The notes: generated by a model not told the origin, from the sequence alone. A stretch of 64,000 nt of DNA from Anniella stebbinsi (GCA_029215795.1 JARDYH010000001.1:10838001-10902000), one strand, 5' to 3'; shown: positions 41,986 to 53,540, counted from the first letter of the stretch. Made by a program: numbers and translations.

Positions 41986-42918
41986 CTTCTTGTTGCCTTC
42001 TACATGTGAAAGGCGACCGTGTGCAGGGGAGATCTATCTGCGAAGGCTCTCCACAAAACCCCAATTATCCAGGCTTCTGAATCACAGTGAAAGCTTCTAT
42101 GGATAGAAGAGGCTGTTCCCTGGCAACCCTTGTCCTACATGTATGTAGACCTTATTTCTCTTGTTTGTGCTGTAAAATACGGAAATAAAGGAGAATTGTG
42201 TTTTTCTTATAATGTCAATTGATTATGATCTGGTTCCAGCCACGTAGTTTTTCTTATTTCAATGTTGTTCTAAACTGTGAGCAAGCAAAAGCTCAGAAAC
42301 CAAGAAGTCAGGATATACATTTGAAATTAAATAAAATAGAATCAAACTGGCTTTAAGTGACCGCTTCCTCCTCCTCTCCTTCTCTTGAGCTTAACATGAA
42401 AGTGATGATCAGGCAGCGCAGTTTCTGGAATATCAATGCAATGTGTTCTGATGATTGATCACAACTTCAACTGGGTCCTTGTTCTGGACCAGCTCCATTC
42501 TCCTAAGACTGACCAACAGGCTGTATACCAAAGCTGTATGCCAATACATTGATCTCCTTTCTTTAAGATGTTTGTTTAAAATGACCTTTGAGGGAAACAA
42601 CTAAGAATGTGCAAGATTTCCCCTCCCCATTATTTTATTTTTTTGTTAATCTTCTTTTGCTTTGTTATCCTTTTATTTCAATTGTAAGGACCCCATATGA
42701 AAACCCACAGAGCTGATGACACTCAGAGTATCACTCTTCCTCAACCTGGTGCTCTTCGACTGCAATTCCCAGGATTCCTGACCATTGGCCATGTTGGTTG
42801 GAGCTGTGTGGGGGGATTTTTTAGCCCTCCTGGGTGGTCTAGTGAACCCCTCTTATGTCAAAGGAGTCACTTCATTGGTAAGGAACAGATCTTTTATGAG
42901 AAAGACCTTCCTTCTATT
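41986..42918. other. no gene; MITE-like debris at 42735-42850
   Basis: 'ctgcaattcccaggattcct' and 'ggccatgttggttgg' at 42760-42800 resemble half of the 'gggagttgtagtcc' MITE. The remainder is unrecognised. Confidence 0.4.
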
Positions 42919-43238
42919 TAGGCTGACCATATGAAAAGGAGGACAGGGCTCATGTAACTTTAACAGTTGTTGAGAAAAGGGAATTTCAGCCAGTGTCCAT
43001 TGTATGCAATTCGTTCCTGGTGATATTCCCTCTTCATCACAACAGTTAAAGTTGCAGGCACTATACTAGAGTGACCATATACAAAAGAAGGCAGGGCCCC
43101 TACAACTTTAACAGTTGTGATGAAGAGGGAATTTCACCAGGAACTAATTGCATACAAACGGCACTGGCTGAAATTCCCTTTTCTCTACAACTATTAAAGT
43201 TACATGAGCCCTGTCCTCCTTTTCAGATGGTCAGCCTA
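42919..43238 (+). mobile_element. 320-bp foldback hAT MITE, copy 3
   Basis: It starts TAGGCTGACCATATGAAAAG and ends CAGATGGTCAGCCTA, with exact 8-bp duplications CTTCTATT at 42911-42918 and 43239-43246. The two arms are inverted copies, and the loop contains AGAGTGACCATATACAAAAG, the third terminus, in plus orientation as at 992-1311. Confidence 0.9.
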
Positions 43239-43319
43239 CTTCTATTTCTCTTAGTGCTTAGGCATTTCTTATGGCCTAGATATATGTCTAGGGAAGTCCT
43301 TAAAGGGACCCACCCCAAT

Positions 43320-43943
43320 TGATGACTGATCACCCACTAACTCAATGGAGTTAGATTCCTGCGAGCAACTTAACTCAGATAGCATTGGGGAAGGGACCAA
43401 ATTATACTCACAATACGAAGCAGTCCTCAGAAGAAAGCTTTATTGATCAACGTGTTGGAGTCAGAACAAGGGGTTCTGACTGACCCATGTGTTGCAAGTC
43501 ACTTGCTTTTATAATTTTTTGATACACGCATAATCACTTCCTCCAAAGGAGGGGCTATAAGGGGGTGGTCTAATACAAGATTATTCTCAGACAAAATCAA
43601 AAGATGCTGACAGGATATTTACTGATTACACGAGTAAATAATTGCTGATCTGGGAACACATGCAATACAAAACATTTGACTTAACAAACAAAAATTCCAT
43701 ACACAGGATGTATGCTGTGGTTTCAGTTGAAGGATGGAGATAGCTTGGCCAGAAACCCCCTAACTGCAAGCAGGTGCAACATTTCTTAGTTATCGTTCTG
43801 GCAAACCACAAAAGGGAAATAGCGTTTTCAGCATCACAAAGAGGATTATTACAGTTCATCAGAAATGAGGCTGAGCCAAACAGTACGTATATTATTGATT
43901 GCTTGAGCTATTGATAAAATCAGACCTGTAAATTCCCTCTACA
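43320..43943 (-). mobile_element. candidate solo retroviral-type LTR
   Basis: On the minus strand a TATAAAA box (43507-43513) is followed about 65 nt later by AATAAA (43439-43444), then about 120 nt to ...GTCATCA at 43320. The proposed 5' end TGTAGAGGG lies at 43943. This U3-R-U5 layout with a short R is what a retroviral LTR looks like. No target duplication was found and no gag, pol or env lies beside it, so the limits are tentative. Confidence 0.55.
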
Positions 43944-44175
43944 GGTTGCTGGGAGTTGAGGTCCACAGCATCTGGAGATCACCAGGGTGGAAAAGGCTGG
44001 AGTAGATAATATTGAGCTAGATGCTATAAGACAGCTTTATCTGCTCTGTATTTCAACTCTGTTTCTTTTAATTCTTTGATGTTGTTATTGTGGTTTTTCC
44101 TTTGAATTATTTTCTCGCCCTCCTTTTCACTGATGCCTTTGGCAGTGGTGGACCAGTGCCCACTGAGAATCCTGA

Positions 44176-44303
44176 CATGTGCACCAGTTGCTGGGGAACA
44201 TGGGTGGGAGGGTTGACAGCTGGTTGGCCACTGTGAGAACAGAGTGCTGGACTAGATGGACCCTTGGTCTGATCCAGCAGGGCCCTTCTTAGGTTCTTAT
44301 GTA
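44176..44303 (+). mobile_element. CR1 (CTTATGTT-tail subfamily) 3' end, short
   Basis: 'gcaccagttgctggggaaca', 'gacagctggttggccactg', 'agagtgctggactagatgg' and 'cttcttaggttcttatg'. An internal deletion removes the 'tgttgcacccatgtcctg' part. Confidence 0.85.
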
Positions 44304-45757
44304 TGCCATTCCTAGACATTTTGTGAAAACAATGATGCAAATTAAAACGACTACTAAGTACTAACAACAACAATAATGATATGGCTGCTCTGGGCCAATA
44401 TCAGTTCTCCAACTTCCACAGCTGTACAAAGATACCCCATCCCCAATAGTATGAATGAAGAATGAATGGGTATGAAGGAGATTAGCAAAAAATGCACCCA
44501 TTCCTATCCAGACCTCCATCACAACTAATTCCCCACCCCCCAGGTTTGCCTCTGCGTTGTTGTTGTTTTTTAACCTCTGAGGCAGAAACACATCAAGCTG
44601 ATGATTCCTTTCACCTGAATAGCTGCTCTTCTGCTCCTTCGCTCCTTCGCTCTTCCACTCCACCCCACCCCACCTCACTCCACCCCCCCTCTCCTTCTCC
44701 CTATAGTCAGGTCCTGTCAGATGACCACTTCAACCGGACTGCCTGTCTGCCGGGCAAAAATGGAATGACCCTTTAGTCTGGCTCGTTGGGGGCATTGAGG
44801 GAGTACAATCCTGTCTCTGCAGAGATTCAGGCTTCGTATGATTTAAAAAAATGCTTTCAAGCCTGGAATGCAAGGGTTGGGTTTTATATTGAGGCTTGGA
44901 GCCAGCTGCTGGGAGAGATCGCTTTTCCCTGACAGGACCTGATGCAATCCATTCAAGCCCCCAGTGCCTTTAAAACTACACGGAGATTTGGGGCATGTTA
45001 AATTCACTTAGGGAAAATAACCCAGACTTTTAGCATTATAGGAAAGGCTGGGGAAGATGCGGGGCGGGGGGGGGGGGGTCAGCAGGACAGGCACGGTGTC
45101 ATGTGAGTACCGTGCTGCAAATCTGCACACCAGGCATGGTAAGAGTGCACTAAATCTCAGGTGTGATGGAGCTCCCAATTTCTCTGCTATATTTCTGTTT
45201 AGGAATCAATGAAAATGGAATCAAATGGACCCCATTCAGTTAATTTCTTCATAGTTTCCAAAATGAACACATACCCCTTAGGAACAACTCACCAACTTAT
45301 TATAGTGAAAGAATACCAGAAAAAGATAAGATTTTACAAAGAGGTGTTAAGATTCCTTAATGACTGTGTGTGTGTGTGTGTGTTTTAGTAAATGCAAATA
45401 AGATGTAAGTTGAAATAGTTCAATTTGCTGGAAAGATTGACAGCAGAGTTGAAGAGAGTACTCTGACAAAACAATTATCTCAACCTAAGTTGGGTTCATC
45501 TAGCAGAAATCAAATGCATAAGTTTCCCCAACCCAGCTTTGAATATGAAGCATTATATCCCACATCTTTTTGAGGGGAGGGGGAGGTAGAGTAGGAAGGA
45601 AGAAAAAAGAAGGGAGGATTAGTAAACCACCTACTCCTTCCTTTCCACATAATCAGGGAAACAAACTTAGAAGACGGGGAACCTTGTGGGAGCAATTCCA
45701 CCAAATCAATACCACCAAGCCTCATGAGGACTTGCAGCTTGCCAAGACATGCAGCTT
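44304..45757. other. no gene; inverted repeat 44707-44942 and G/GT runs
   Basis: TCAGGTCCTGTCAG at 44707-44720 faces its exact complement at 44929-44942. A run of about 13 G lies at 45066-45078 and (TG)9 at 45366-45383. No recognised repeat family or coding frame. Confidence 0.45.
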
Positions 45758-45812
45758 GAGTGTCCAGAGCTTCAGCTATTGGGCAGTGTAGAAATGCAGT
45801 AAATAAATAAGC
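45758..45812 (+). mobile_element. L2-like LINE family B tail
   Basis: 'gagcttcagctattgggcag' then 'gtagaaatgcagtaaataaa' is the plus-strand family B 3' terminus. Confidence 0.7.
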
Positions 45813-45989
45813 ATTCCCGATGGTGCCTTCTCACTTGAAACTACTTTGACAGAATATAAACTGATTTTTGAGGTGCATGTGTGTGTGTTTAACAAACAAC
45901 GTATACAAACAGATGCAAAATAAATATTTGCATATGTCCAACCCCCCCCCCCCCCAAACCAAAGTGCACATTATTTGCGGAGCGAAGGA

Positions 45990-46730
45990 TGAGAAATAAC
46001 GAGGCGACACCAGAGTTGGGATTTAAACAAGGGCCACTTTATTTATTTACAAGCAAGCAAGAGAAAAGGGGGGAGGTAACCTAAGCGGGCATTTGCCATG
46101 GCCAGGCTGGCCATTGAAGGGATCGGGCGAGACATTCACAGCCCGGAAAGTGGCGCTTGCACTTTCGCCGCTCCCCGAGCTTCCTCAATCTGAGGTGGGG
46201 GGCCTTCCGGTGTCGTCTCCCCTCGTGCCGCAGGGCTCCGAGTAGATGAGAAGGGTTGGCCCCAAAGGTAAGCCTTATCCCCCCAACTGATGCCGCAGGG
46301 CTCTCAGTGGTTGGCCCTCAGGCATTACCAATCACTTGAACAGTGCCTGTGAATGCCCACCATTAACCCAAACATAAAAATGCCCGCTCCTACCGCCAAA
46401 ACATGACCAATAGCCAGATTAACCTAATTATCACCCATCCTGCTTTTGCAGTGTGAAGTAGGCGAAAAAACTCACAGCCAAGTTAGATTGTGAGCAAAAA
46501 ATTCCTACTTGGCCTCCTAAAAGACGACCGGTTAAACCCACACTGTCAACAGGGGAGGGCGGGAGGGAGCTGCGCAGCAACAGTGGAGATACGGAGGGGT
46601 CCCAGGACTTAAATAGCCCCCAGACCCCTCCTCTCCCCAGTGGCACCACCTTAGGCCGCCAATGGCATGCCACTAACGTCACCTCACCCCATCCTTGCCC
46701 GCAACCTCCCCCCCCACCCCAGTGAGCAGG
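45990..46730 (-). mobile_element. LTR-like repeat, copy 2
   Basis: It aligns with 31828-32590. On the minus strand it has TATTTAA (46609-46615) in the TATA position, the conserved stem-loop (46456-46510), AATAAA (46038-46043 complement) and the end ...TTTCTCA. It is more GC-rich than copy 1 and keeps more CpGs, so it may be younger. No internal retroelement genes are adjacent. The right boundary lies somewhere in 46690-46960. Confidence 0.6.
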
Positions 46731-47089
46731 GTGGGGAAAGGCCTTTCTCCTAATCTATATCCATATTACAAAAACATTTAAAAACCAATGACAGTAACAT
46801 AGCCAATCTTCCCTTTTCTATTTGACATTTGTTCTGTACTTATCTTCTCCATAATCTTGCCCGTTCCTACAAACTACCCTAACCCTATTCAAAATCAATT
46901 CTTAACTGACCTGATTGGGAGTTTGCGAGCACTCCAAAATGAGAGCCCAAATGCAGAACAAGGACCACCCCCCGGACACACAAATGGAGCTGTTGTGCGG
47001 CTGGTTATTGATATGCTATTCAGGTTCACCACCATGAAAGGGAGCACAGCCTCACTAAGCAATCCCAGCCGATGGTCTTAAAATCTTCT
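46731..47089. other. no feature recognised
   Basis: May include the outer end of the LTR-like repeat. No independent feature seen. Confidence 0.4.
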
Positions 47090-47630
47090 TCTGATTGATT
47101 GATTGACTGTATTTCTATACCGCCCAATAGCCAAAACTCTCTGGGTGGTTCACAAAAATCAAAACCCTCAAGTACAATTTAAAATAAAACACTTAAATCA
47201 CAATCTAAAAACACAATATAGAAATACAACCAGAATAAAACTGAGCAGAAATGCAGAAATTTAAAATGCAGATTTAAACAGGAGCGTTAAAAGACTGAGA
47301 TGGCAAAATGTTTAAATACTGGGAAAATAAAAAGGTCTTCACTGGGCGTCGAAAAGAGTATAACGTTGGTGCCCGGCGAATCTCTCTAAGGAGCACATTC
47401 CACAGCCAGGGTGCCACAGCAAAAAAGGCTGTCCTCCTGGTAGCCACCAGCCTCATTTCCTTTGGCACCCCTGAAGATGATCTTAAGGTCTGGGCAGGTA
47501 TATATGGGAGGAGGCGTTCTTTCAGATAACATGATCTGATGCTGTTTATGGCTTTGAATGTCAATACTAGCACTTTGAATTGGGTACGGACCTGAACTGG
47601 TAACTGTATATTAATGCTTCTGGATACATA
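47090..47630 (-). mobile_element. L2-like LINE family B, ORF2 C-terminus and 3' UTR
   Basis: The minus strand has an open frame from 47573 to 47274 reading 'LVLTFKAINSI', 'YLKERLLPYIPAQTLRSSS', 'FAVAPWLWNVL', 'EIRRAPTLYSFRRPVKTFLF', a good match to the L2-clade C-terminus. The 3' UTR and an AATC/TGAT tail lie at 47090-47270. It is the best-preserved family B coding fragment here. Confidence 0.85.
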
Positions 47631-47699
47631 TATACTGGGGACCTGCTACCAAACTAGACATGAGTGACATTCATTTAGGCTTGGATCCCAATATAGATT

Positions 47700-47775
47700 G
47701 ACATATTGCGCAATCCTATGCAGTCTCTTCAAAAGTAATTTCAATGGTTGATTACTCCCAGGTAAATGGGTATGG
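47700..47775. mobile_element. 'CAATCCTATG'-family MITE, short copy
   Basis: 'gcgcaatcctatgcagtctc' and 'gattactcccaggtaaatgg' are the two halves of the 10868 family. The right end is missing. Confidence 0.5.
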
Positions 47776-47847
47776 GATGGTAGCATTAAGGAAGTTGATG
47801 AAGGGAAAGTTTTACATTCTCTCCTATCCCGCTGCAGCCAGCTGTAC

Positions 47848-47960
47848 CTAGGGATGGTGAGAATTTTGTGCAGTTAGTGTTGCTTTGTTTTGAGAATTTA
47901 CCAAAATTCACAACTTTCTTCATTCAACCAGATGGGAAGAAACTTGGGATTAAGCAAAAC
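47848..47960. mobile_element. hAT-type MITE fragment, TAGGGATGGTG end
   Basis: Starts TAGGGATGGTGAGAATTTTG and continues with A/T-rich 'ttaccaaaattcacaac' as in related copies. No right end. Confidence 0.45.
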
Positions 47961-48004
47961 TGAATGCAGGAGGCAATAACAGATTCATTTATCCTGGCCC
48001 AGAG

Positions 48005-48465
48005 CATTAAGTGTTGGTTATTACCTTTAAGGTCCTACATGGTTTGGGTCCAGGTTACCTGCAGGATCACCTTCTCTCATACACTCAGGTATGAGAAGGG
48101 CCTTTGGGGAAAACTTACTTCAGTTAGCCAAAACTAGGCTGACAACTATTACCCAGAGGATCTTTTCTTCTGTCGCCCCCAGACTGTGGAACGGCCTGCT
48201 GGAGGAGATTCGTCAACTTATTTCTCTCTTCAAGTTTAAGACAGCTATAAAGTCTAGCTTCTTCCGGCAGGCCTACCCAGATGGATTTTAAACCAAGAAT
48301 GTTAAGATGTCTTGATTGTTATTTTGATATTGTATTAGTTTTATGCTCTTTTAATTAATATTATGTATTTGATTTATATTGTATTGTTGAACTAATGTTG
48401 TTCCCTGCCTCGATCCAAAGGGAGAGGTGGGTAAGAAATAAATAAATTGATGATGATGATGATGT
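48005..48465 (+). mobile_element. L2-like LINE family A, ORF2 end and 3' UTR
   Basis: 'gttattacctttaaggtcct' to 'ggtttgggtccaggttacct' matches the 'VITFKALHGLGPGYL' region. Then 'RLWNGLLEEIRQL' and 'AIKSSFFRQAYPDGF' precede a stop at 48289-48291. The tail has 'ttgttccctgcctcgatcc' and ends in TAAA/TGA repeats. Confidence 0.85.
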
Positions 48466-50006
48466 GGGTAGCACTGAAAAGTCTGAGCTTGAATACTTGT
48501 CTCTTCAGCTATGTTTGTGGTATTTAATTAGGGTTGCTATCTTTGTTTTTTTCTCTTCCTGTCAGAATCCTCATCTTTAACAGCTACAATATAGACCTCT
48601 CTATGCTGCAGCCATTGCATTTGGGCAGTGCATATGGGTGAGAATTTTCACTTAGTTCATATATATATATATATATATAACAATAAAACAAGACACAAGT
48701 TTTAAAACATGGTTTATGGCCATTCTTAAAACCAAAGCATGTTAACTAAATCCAGAAAAGTTCAGGCAATTTGATTCCGAACAGAATGTCCCGAAGGCAG
48801 TTGATGGGGCCTAGTCTATGATGAAAGTGAAGTTTCCAACTCTGAAATCTGTGGGACAGACATTACAATTTGAATAACTAAATGTACAGAAACTCTGCAT
48901 GCCAGGAGCCTGGGGGTAAACCATAGAACTTCGATTTGATGACACTGATAGTCTAATATTCCAGCAGCTCACAGAATCCCACAACTGTGTTGAATGCAAC
49001 CATCAGCTGGCACAAAGACTATGCTAATATAATTATCCAAGAGCGTGGTATCTGGGTAATGGGGCAGGTGGGAGAAATATAGATTACAATTCCAGAAAAC
49101 CCAGAGCACACACTCAACAGTAGCCTTCAAATGCTGTCTTTTCAATTAAAGAAGTTATTTTTGTATCTGTCACATCATTAAAGTTCAATTAGAGTTTAAT
49201 AGATATTGTGCCAACATGGAATTATAAAAATTGTCTCCTTGATATATTATGGAATATTTGTAAGTTAATAGCCGCAAAATGATGAAAAAGTCTCATCTCT
49301 CATTTGGAGGGCAATTAATCCCCATGTACCTAAGTTCACTGAGAAGAGACATATCTCAAAGAAACAATGGTTCAACATGGAACATCTGTATGCCACATGG
49401 GATGAAAGAACTGAATTTATCAGTCACAATTCAATAATATTAATTCAATTTGTATGGATCTGTCACTAAAGTTGGTACAATTTGAATCCCAAAAGTAATG
49501 AAAACTGGACCTCCATGTGATAGCCTTGAGTTTACATGGTAACATGGGTTATGTCAGGACTTGGGTTCAAAACAGAACTGTAGAAGATTTAGCTTCTGCA
49601 TCAACATCCAGTTGTTACCAAAGGAAGAATCAGAAGTAGACTAGCCACAGCTCATGAAGTTTTCAGCAGCTTGCCCCACCTTGGACTCTGGATTGCTTAC
49701 CAGCAAGCTGGCCCAACTTGACCTGTATCAAGCTGGGCCAGATCACAGATTTTCCTTTCTCTTTCTCTTAAACTGCCATTTATGCAAATTGGAGCCGCAA
49801 TTCACTTAATTTGCACAAACTGCAAATAAAGCAAATTTGGGTGGCTTAGAAATATAATAAATAAATGAGTAAACTACAGGTGATCTATTCTTGCTGCCTA
49901 CAAATTGCTTTCACCATTAGATTCCAAGGACTTACGTGAGACAGGTTAAGGCCCAGTCCCACAATCCCCTTCCTTGAGACACTTGATCTAGTGTGAGGTT
50001 CCCAGT
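48466..50006. other. no gene; AT-rich; TA run and LINE tail scrap
   Basis: (AT)n lies at 48659-48679. 49140-49300 is AT-rich and repeat-free. 49838-49868 ('ggtggcttagaaatataata') is a LINE tail scrap. Nothing else recognised. Confidence 0.4.
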
Positions 50007-50254
50007 CAGAGCTGGTCCTACCATTAGGCAGACTGAGGTGACCACCTCAGGTGCCAGATGATGATGGTGGTGGAGGTGGTGGAAATGTGTTGGAGGCCAG
50101 TGTCTCCTCAATACTTTAGCCATCAAGGGGATGCTGAGTCACCACCAGTGTCAAAAGAAGTTTAAACCACTAGTCCGATCACCTTCTCTCCAAATAATGA
50201 GGGCACCATCTTGTCCTTTACCTCAGGCACCAAAGTGTCATTGGCCAGTCCTTG
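50007..50254. mobile_element. CAGRGCYGGTCCTACC-type MITE
   Basis: The left end CAGAGCTGGTCCTACC and the right end GGCCAGTCCTTG are imperfectly inverted. 'gcagactgaggtgaccacct' and 'tacctcaggcaccaaagtg' match the truncated copy at 3920-4102. Flanking 8-mers do not match. Confidence 0.55.
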
Positions 50255-50344
50255 TCCATGTGCTGCCATCAGATGATGTGTTGTGCTAGTTGTAGCACTG
50301 AAATGCAGCTTTTGGTTGCAATGCTATGCTGGGCAAACATCACA

Positions 50345-50346
<2 letters not shown>

Positions 50347-50380
<34 letters not shown>
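50347..50380 (+). repeat. (TG)n microsatellite
   Basis: About 16 TG units. Confidence 0.95.
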
Positions 50381-50381
<1 letters not shown>

Positions 50382-51247
50382 ATATGTTCTAGAGCTGTGT
50401 GTAAATGATCTATCAAAATCCTCCACCATTTTGTCCATTTTCTCCAGACTCTAGGAAAAATTCTCCAACAATTTGTCATGGATGGATCTCATTTTTTGCA
50501 GCGGCAGTAGCCCAGCTTCTTTCTGGGCAAGTAACAACTGTGTGGGCAGCCTGGCCACCATTTTGAATCCTTTACAATGTCCTTGACTGAGCATCATCCC
50601 AGTTAGAATATAAACAAACAAACATCACCCCCCCACACACACAAAAAAAGTCTGAGAAATTTCAGCTAAGGTGTAGTAAATCCCATTTTATTATTATTTG
50701 TTCTGAGTGCCATGAAACACTGCTATACTTATAATTGAATTAATTATATTAGAGGGAGAGGGAGAAATAAAAAGTCAAAGGGTCATCTTATGTGGTGTAG
50801 GTATAATTAGGAAATGAAAAGCATTTCTGCCTTATATAATCTAATTAATGTTTGAACGTAATGGGTGATATGTCATGAAGAATGATGGCTCTTTAGTCCA
50901 ATGACCCAGTAAAAACAAAATGTGACTTTCTGAGAGCAAGTTTGAAGGTTAAAAAGAAAACAAAACTCACACAAAATGTAACAACAGAACTTCTGAGTAA
51001 GGCTGCAATCCCATACACACTTACCTGGGAACAAGGCCCATCAGAGGCAATCAGGCATTGCCTCTGAGTATACATGCATAGGAATAAGGGCCACAACATA
51101 GTCAGTGATGCTGTCTTACAGTACAGTTCTGGATGCCATAGGTCATTAGTGTGATCCAGGAGGATTCTTCTGATTAATTTAGATTATATATTTTTACCGA
51201 GGAAGGTCTTAAGAGAAATGATCAATTAGTGACTTGGAATATCAACA
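50381..51247. other. no gene; 'CAATCCTATG'-family MITE at 51003-51090
   Basis: 51003-51090 ('gcaatcccatacacacttac' facing 'tgagtatacatgcataggaa') is a clear copy of the palindromic MITE. The rest is unrecognised. Confidence 0.55.
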
Positions 51248-51475
51248 ACAGCAAGTGAGGGCTGGTGGTTTGATTTTGGTGAGTTGTAAATCCATTCAAG
51301 GCTTCAGTCAGAACAAGCCATAACTTCAAAGGAGCTATCCAATGTACTGAACCTATTTTGCAGGATAGAGTTCAACACCTTGGATAGCCCCTTTAGACTT
51401 CTGGCTGGTTCTGATTGAAACCTGGAATGGACTCAGAACTCCATCAAAATTGGAGCTACCAGCCTCTGCTGGTGG
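51248..51475. mobile_element. 228-bp near-complete palindrome, MITE-like
   Basis: The left arm (51248-51365) and right arm (51366-51475) are inverted copies throughout, e.g. 'ccattcaaggcttcagtcag' against the complement of 'gattgaaacctggaatgg'. There is almost no loop. No target duplication or transposon family could be assigned. Confidence 0.7.
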
Positions 51476-52072
51476 TTCTCTAAACTACAAAAAATCACTC
51501 CAATTAACCTCCCCTTCATTTTTTAAATGTATATTTTTAAGGGCAAACAGTATATTTTTAATATAGTTTTAGAAAACTGTCAGTCGTAAGTGATCTTTGT
51601 TACAGTAGAAATGTTTTTTTAATTATTGCTTATTAAGAAAAATGTCCCAAAAAGGAACACCCACAAATATATTATGATTTAAACGATTGTTTCAAAGGAG
51701 CATGTGACAAGTTATTGATAGTATTCATCCATATGTCTCCATCATTTTTAAGCACCTAAAATGGGTGGGAGTTTTCAATATTTCAAGCACTATATCTTGC
51801 TTTCATTTATGGTTGATGACCGAGATTTATTTGATGAAATCCTAAGCAGAAGACAGCAATTTAAAATCTATCTCAAGTTTGTTTCCTGCTTGAAGGAAAT
51901 TGAGTCTGGCCTTTGAGTAAACTCAAGTAATTGTTCTTCTCTGACATTTTCCTGCTTCACCCCTTAAAACTAGTACAGTTAGGTTCTTTCTTTCTTTTCT
52001 TTCTTTTTTTTTAAAAACCCATTGAATTTGAAACAATGAAATCCAGTCATATGTTTTACAGAGAAGTGGTTT
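51476..52072. other. no feature recognised
   Basis: AT-rich, with a CTTTT-rich patch at 51987-52010. Confidence 0.4.
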
Positions 52073-52146
52073 TCTTCAGCACAATTCTATGTATTGATGT
52101 TGTTCCCCGCCACAATCCTGAGGGAGAGACAGGTAATAAATACAAC

Positions 52147-52194
<48 letters not shown>

Positions 52195-52198
52195 TTAA
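52073..52198 (+). mobile_element. L2-like LINE family A tail with AAT array
   Basis: 'gatgttgttccccgccacaa' and 'gagggagagacaggtaataa' are the family A 3' terminus, followed by about 16 AAT units (52145-52194). Confidence 0.8.
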
Positions 52199-52920
52199 AA
52201 CATAGGTGGAGATGATTTTCCTATGAGAGTGCACATCAGCAAAAGATGAACTCATTGGAATTCTCTGAATTCCATTTTGAATCTTGCTTTGACTGGAGTC
52301 CATATCAGACTGTGAGCTTTGTCTTTTTCTTTATGCATGGAAATCCATGCAAATTTCCATGCACATATTTTTCCATGACATGTCCCTTTCCTGCCCTGCT
52401 GATACAGCTAGGGTGGGAGGCAGGCTTTTGCGGGGGCTGTGGGTGGGGGTGGGAGAGGGCGGAGGGATGACCGACCTGGTCCACCTTCTAGGTGAGGTGT
52501 GGGTGGGGCTTTGCAAGTTAAAAGGCCTCTTCCGTTTTCCACAACACATGCACATCAATTGTATGCATTTTTAAAGTATACATTTTTGAAATGTATCCAT
52601 TTTGAGGTGTATGCATTTTTGAAAAGTACACAGTTTCAAAATGCACACCATTTTGAAATGTACACATGTTGTCAAACATGTTTTGTTTTGGTTGCTTGGT
52701 CTGTGAATTGCACAGCAAGCTCAGGGCTCATCTTGAGGGTGGCGAGGCGGCAGCGCGGCGAGGTGGCGTGCTCACGCATTGGACATCTACATTAGAAGAA
52801 GCGCAATTGCGGGCTTTCTAAAAGGCACCGCCGCTGCCGCAGCCATCCACCCAAACCTACCCATGTTGGTGCAGGGGCGCCTGGGAGCATCGGCACCCCC
52901 CTTCTTCAAGGTTGCCTTTT
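52199..52920. other. no gene; degenerate tandem repeat at 52555-52680
   Basis: 52555-52680 repeats 'tatgcatttttgaaa'-type units of about 18-20 bp in both orientations, as in the interior of TAGGGATG MITEs. 52735-52830 is GC-rich (GCGGCG) without a promoter-like context. Confidence 0.45.
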
Positions 52921-52990
52921 TATTTTTATTTATTTATTTTATTTATTGATTGCATTTTTATACCGCCCCATAGCCGAAGCTCTCTTATAT
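52921..52990 (-). mobile_element. L2-like LINE family B tail
   Basis: TTTA units then 'attgcatttttataccgccc' and 'catagccgaagctctct' are the reverse complement of the family B terminus. Confidence 0.75.
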
Positions 52991-53403
52991 ATGCAAACCA
53001 TCACATTTTCAGATTAACGAGAAAAAATGGGGGGGAAGGAATGGGGCACATGGGCTCTGAATATCCACCCCCTTTATTTTTATTTGCATGTGTGTGTGTG
53101 TAAACTATGGTCCACAGAGACGCGGAGGTGACTCAGCAACCTTTTGGCTTGCCTGTTCACTCCCTTCCCTGTCCAGCCTATGGCGACCAGTTGCCAGGCT
53201 GTGGCACGCCTCTGCAAATGCTGTCGTCGCCTCTCTCCAAGCTAAAAAAGTCAGGGTAAGTGCCCGACTATTTTTAAAGCAGAGCTTTGGAGGTTTGCCC
53301 CTGGATGGCTTCAGGATGGCGGCTATGTCATTTAGATCACCTGCCGCCACCCTGAAGCTATTCTGGGGCAAACCCTTTATCAAGATGTACTTCAGAAATG
53401 TAC

Positions 53404-53441
53404 AGCCTTTGTGTATGAGTCTGTGTTCATACACAAAGGCT
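53404..53441. repeat. perfect 15-bp hairpin
   Basis: AGCCTTTGTGTATGA (53404-53418) pairs exactly with 53427-53441 across an 8-nt loop. The right arm is then followed by another direct copy of TCATACACAAAGG. Confidence 0.85.
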
Positions 53442-53454
53442 CATACACAAAGGT

Positions 53455-53498
53455 TCATACACTCCGATCTAGACGGAGAGGCGGGTAAGAAATAAATC

Positions 53499-53538
<40 letters not shown>
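53455..53538 (+). mobile_element. L2-like LINE family A tail with TTA array
   Basis: 'ctccgatctagacggagagg' and 'cgggtaagaaataaat' are the last part of family A, followed by 12-13 TTA units (53500-53537). Confidence 0.8.

Positions 53539-53540
<2 letters not shown>

Noticed and set aside
47274..47573. 99-codon minus-strand frame as a host gene
   Set aside because: It is the C-terminus of an L2-like LINE ORF2.
52555..52680. CRISPR-like regular repeats
   Set aside because: The units are diverged, AT-rich, in both orientations and lack spacers of even length. The window is vertebrate DNA.
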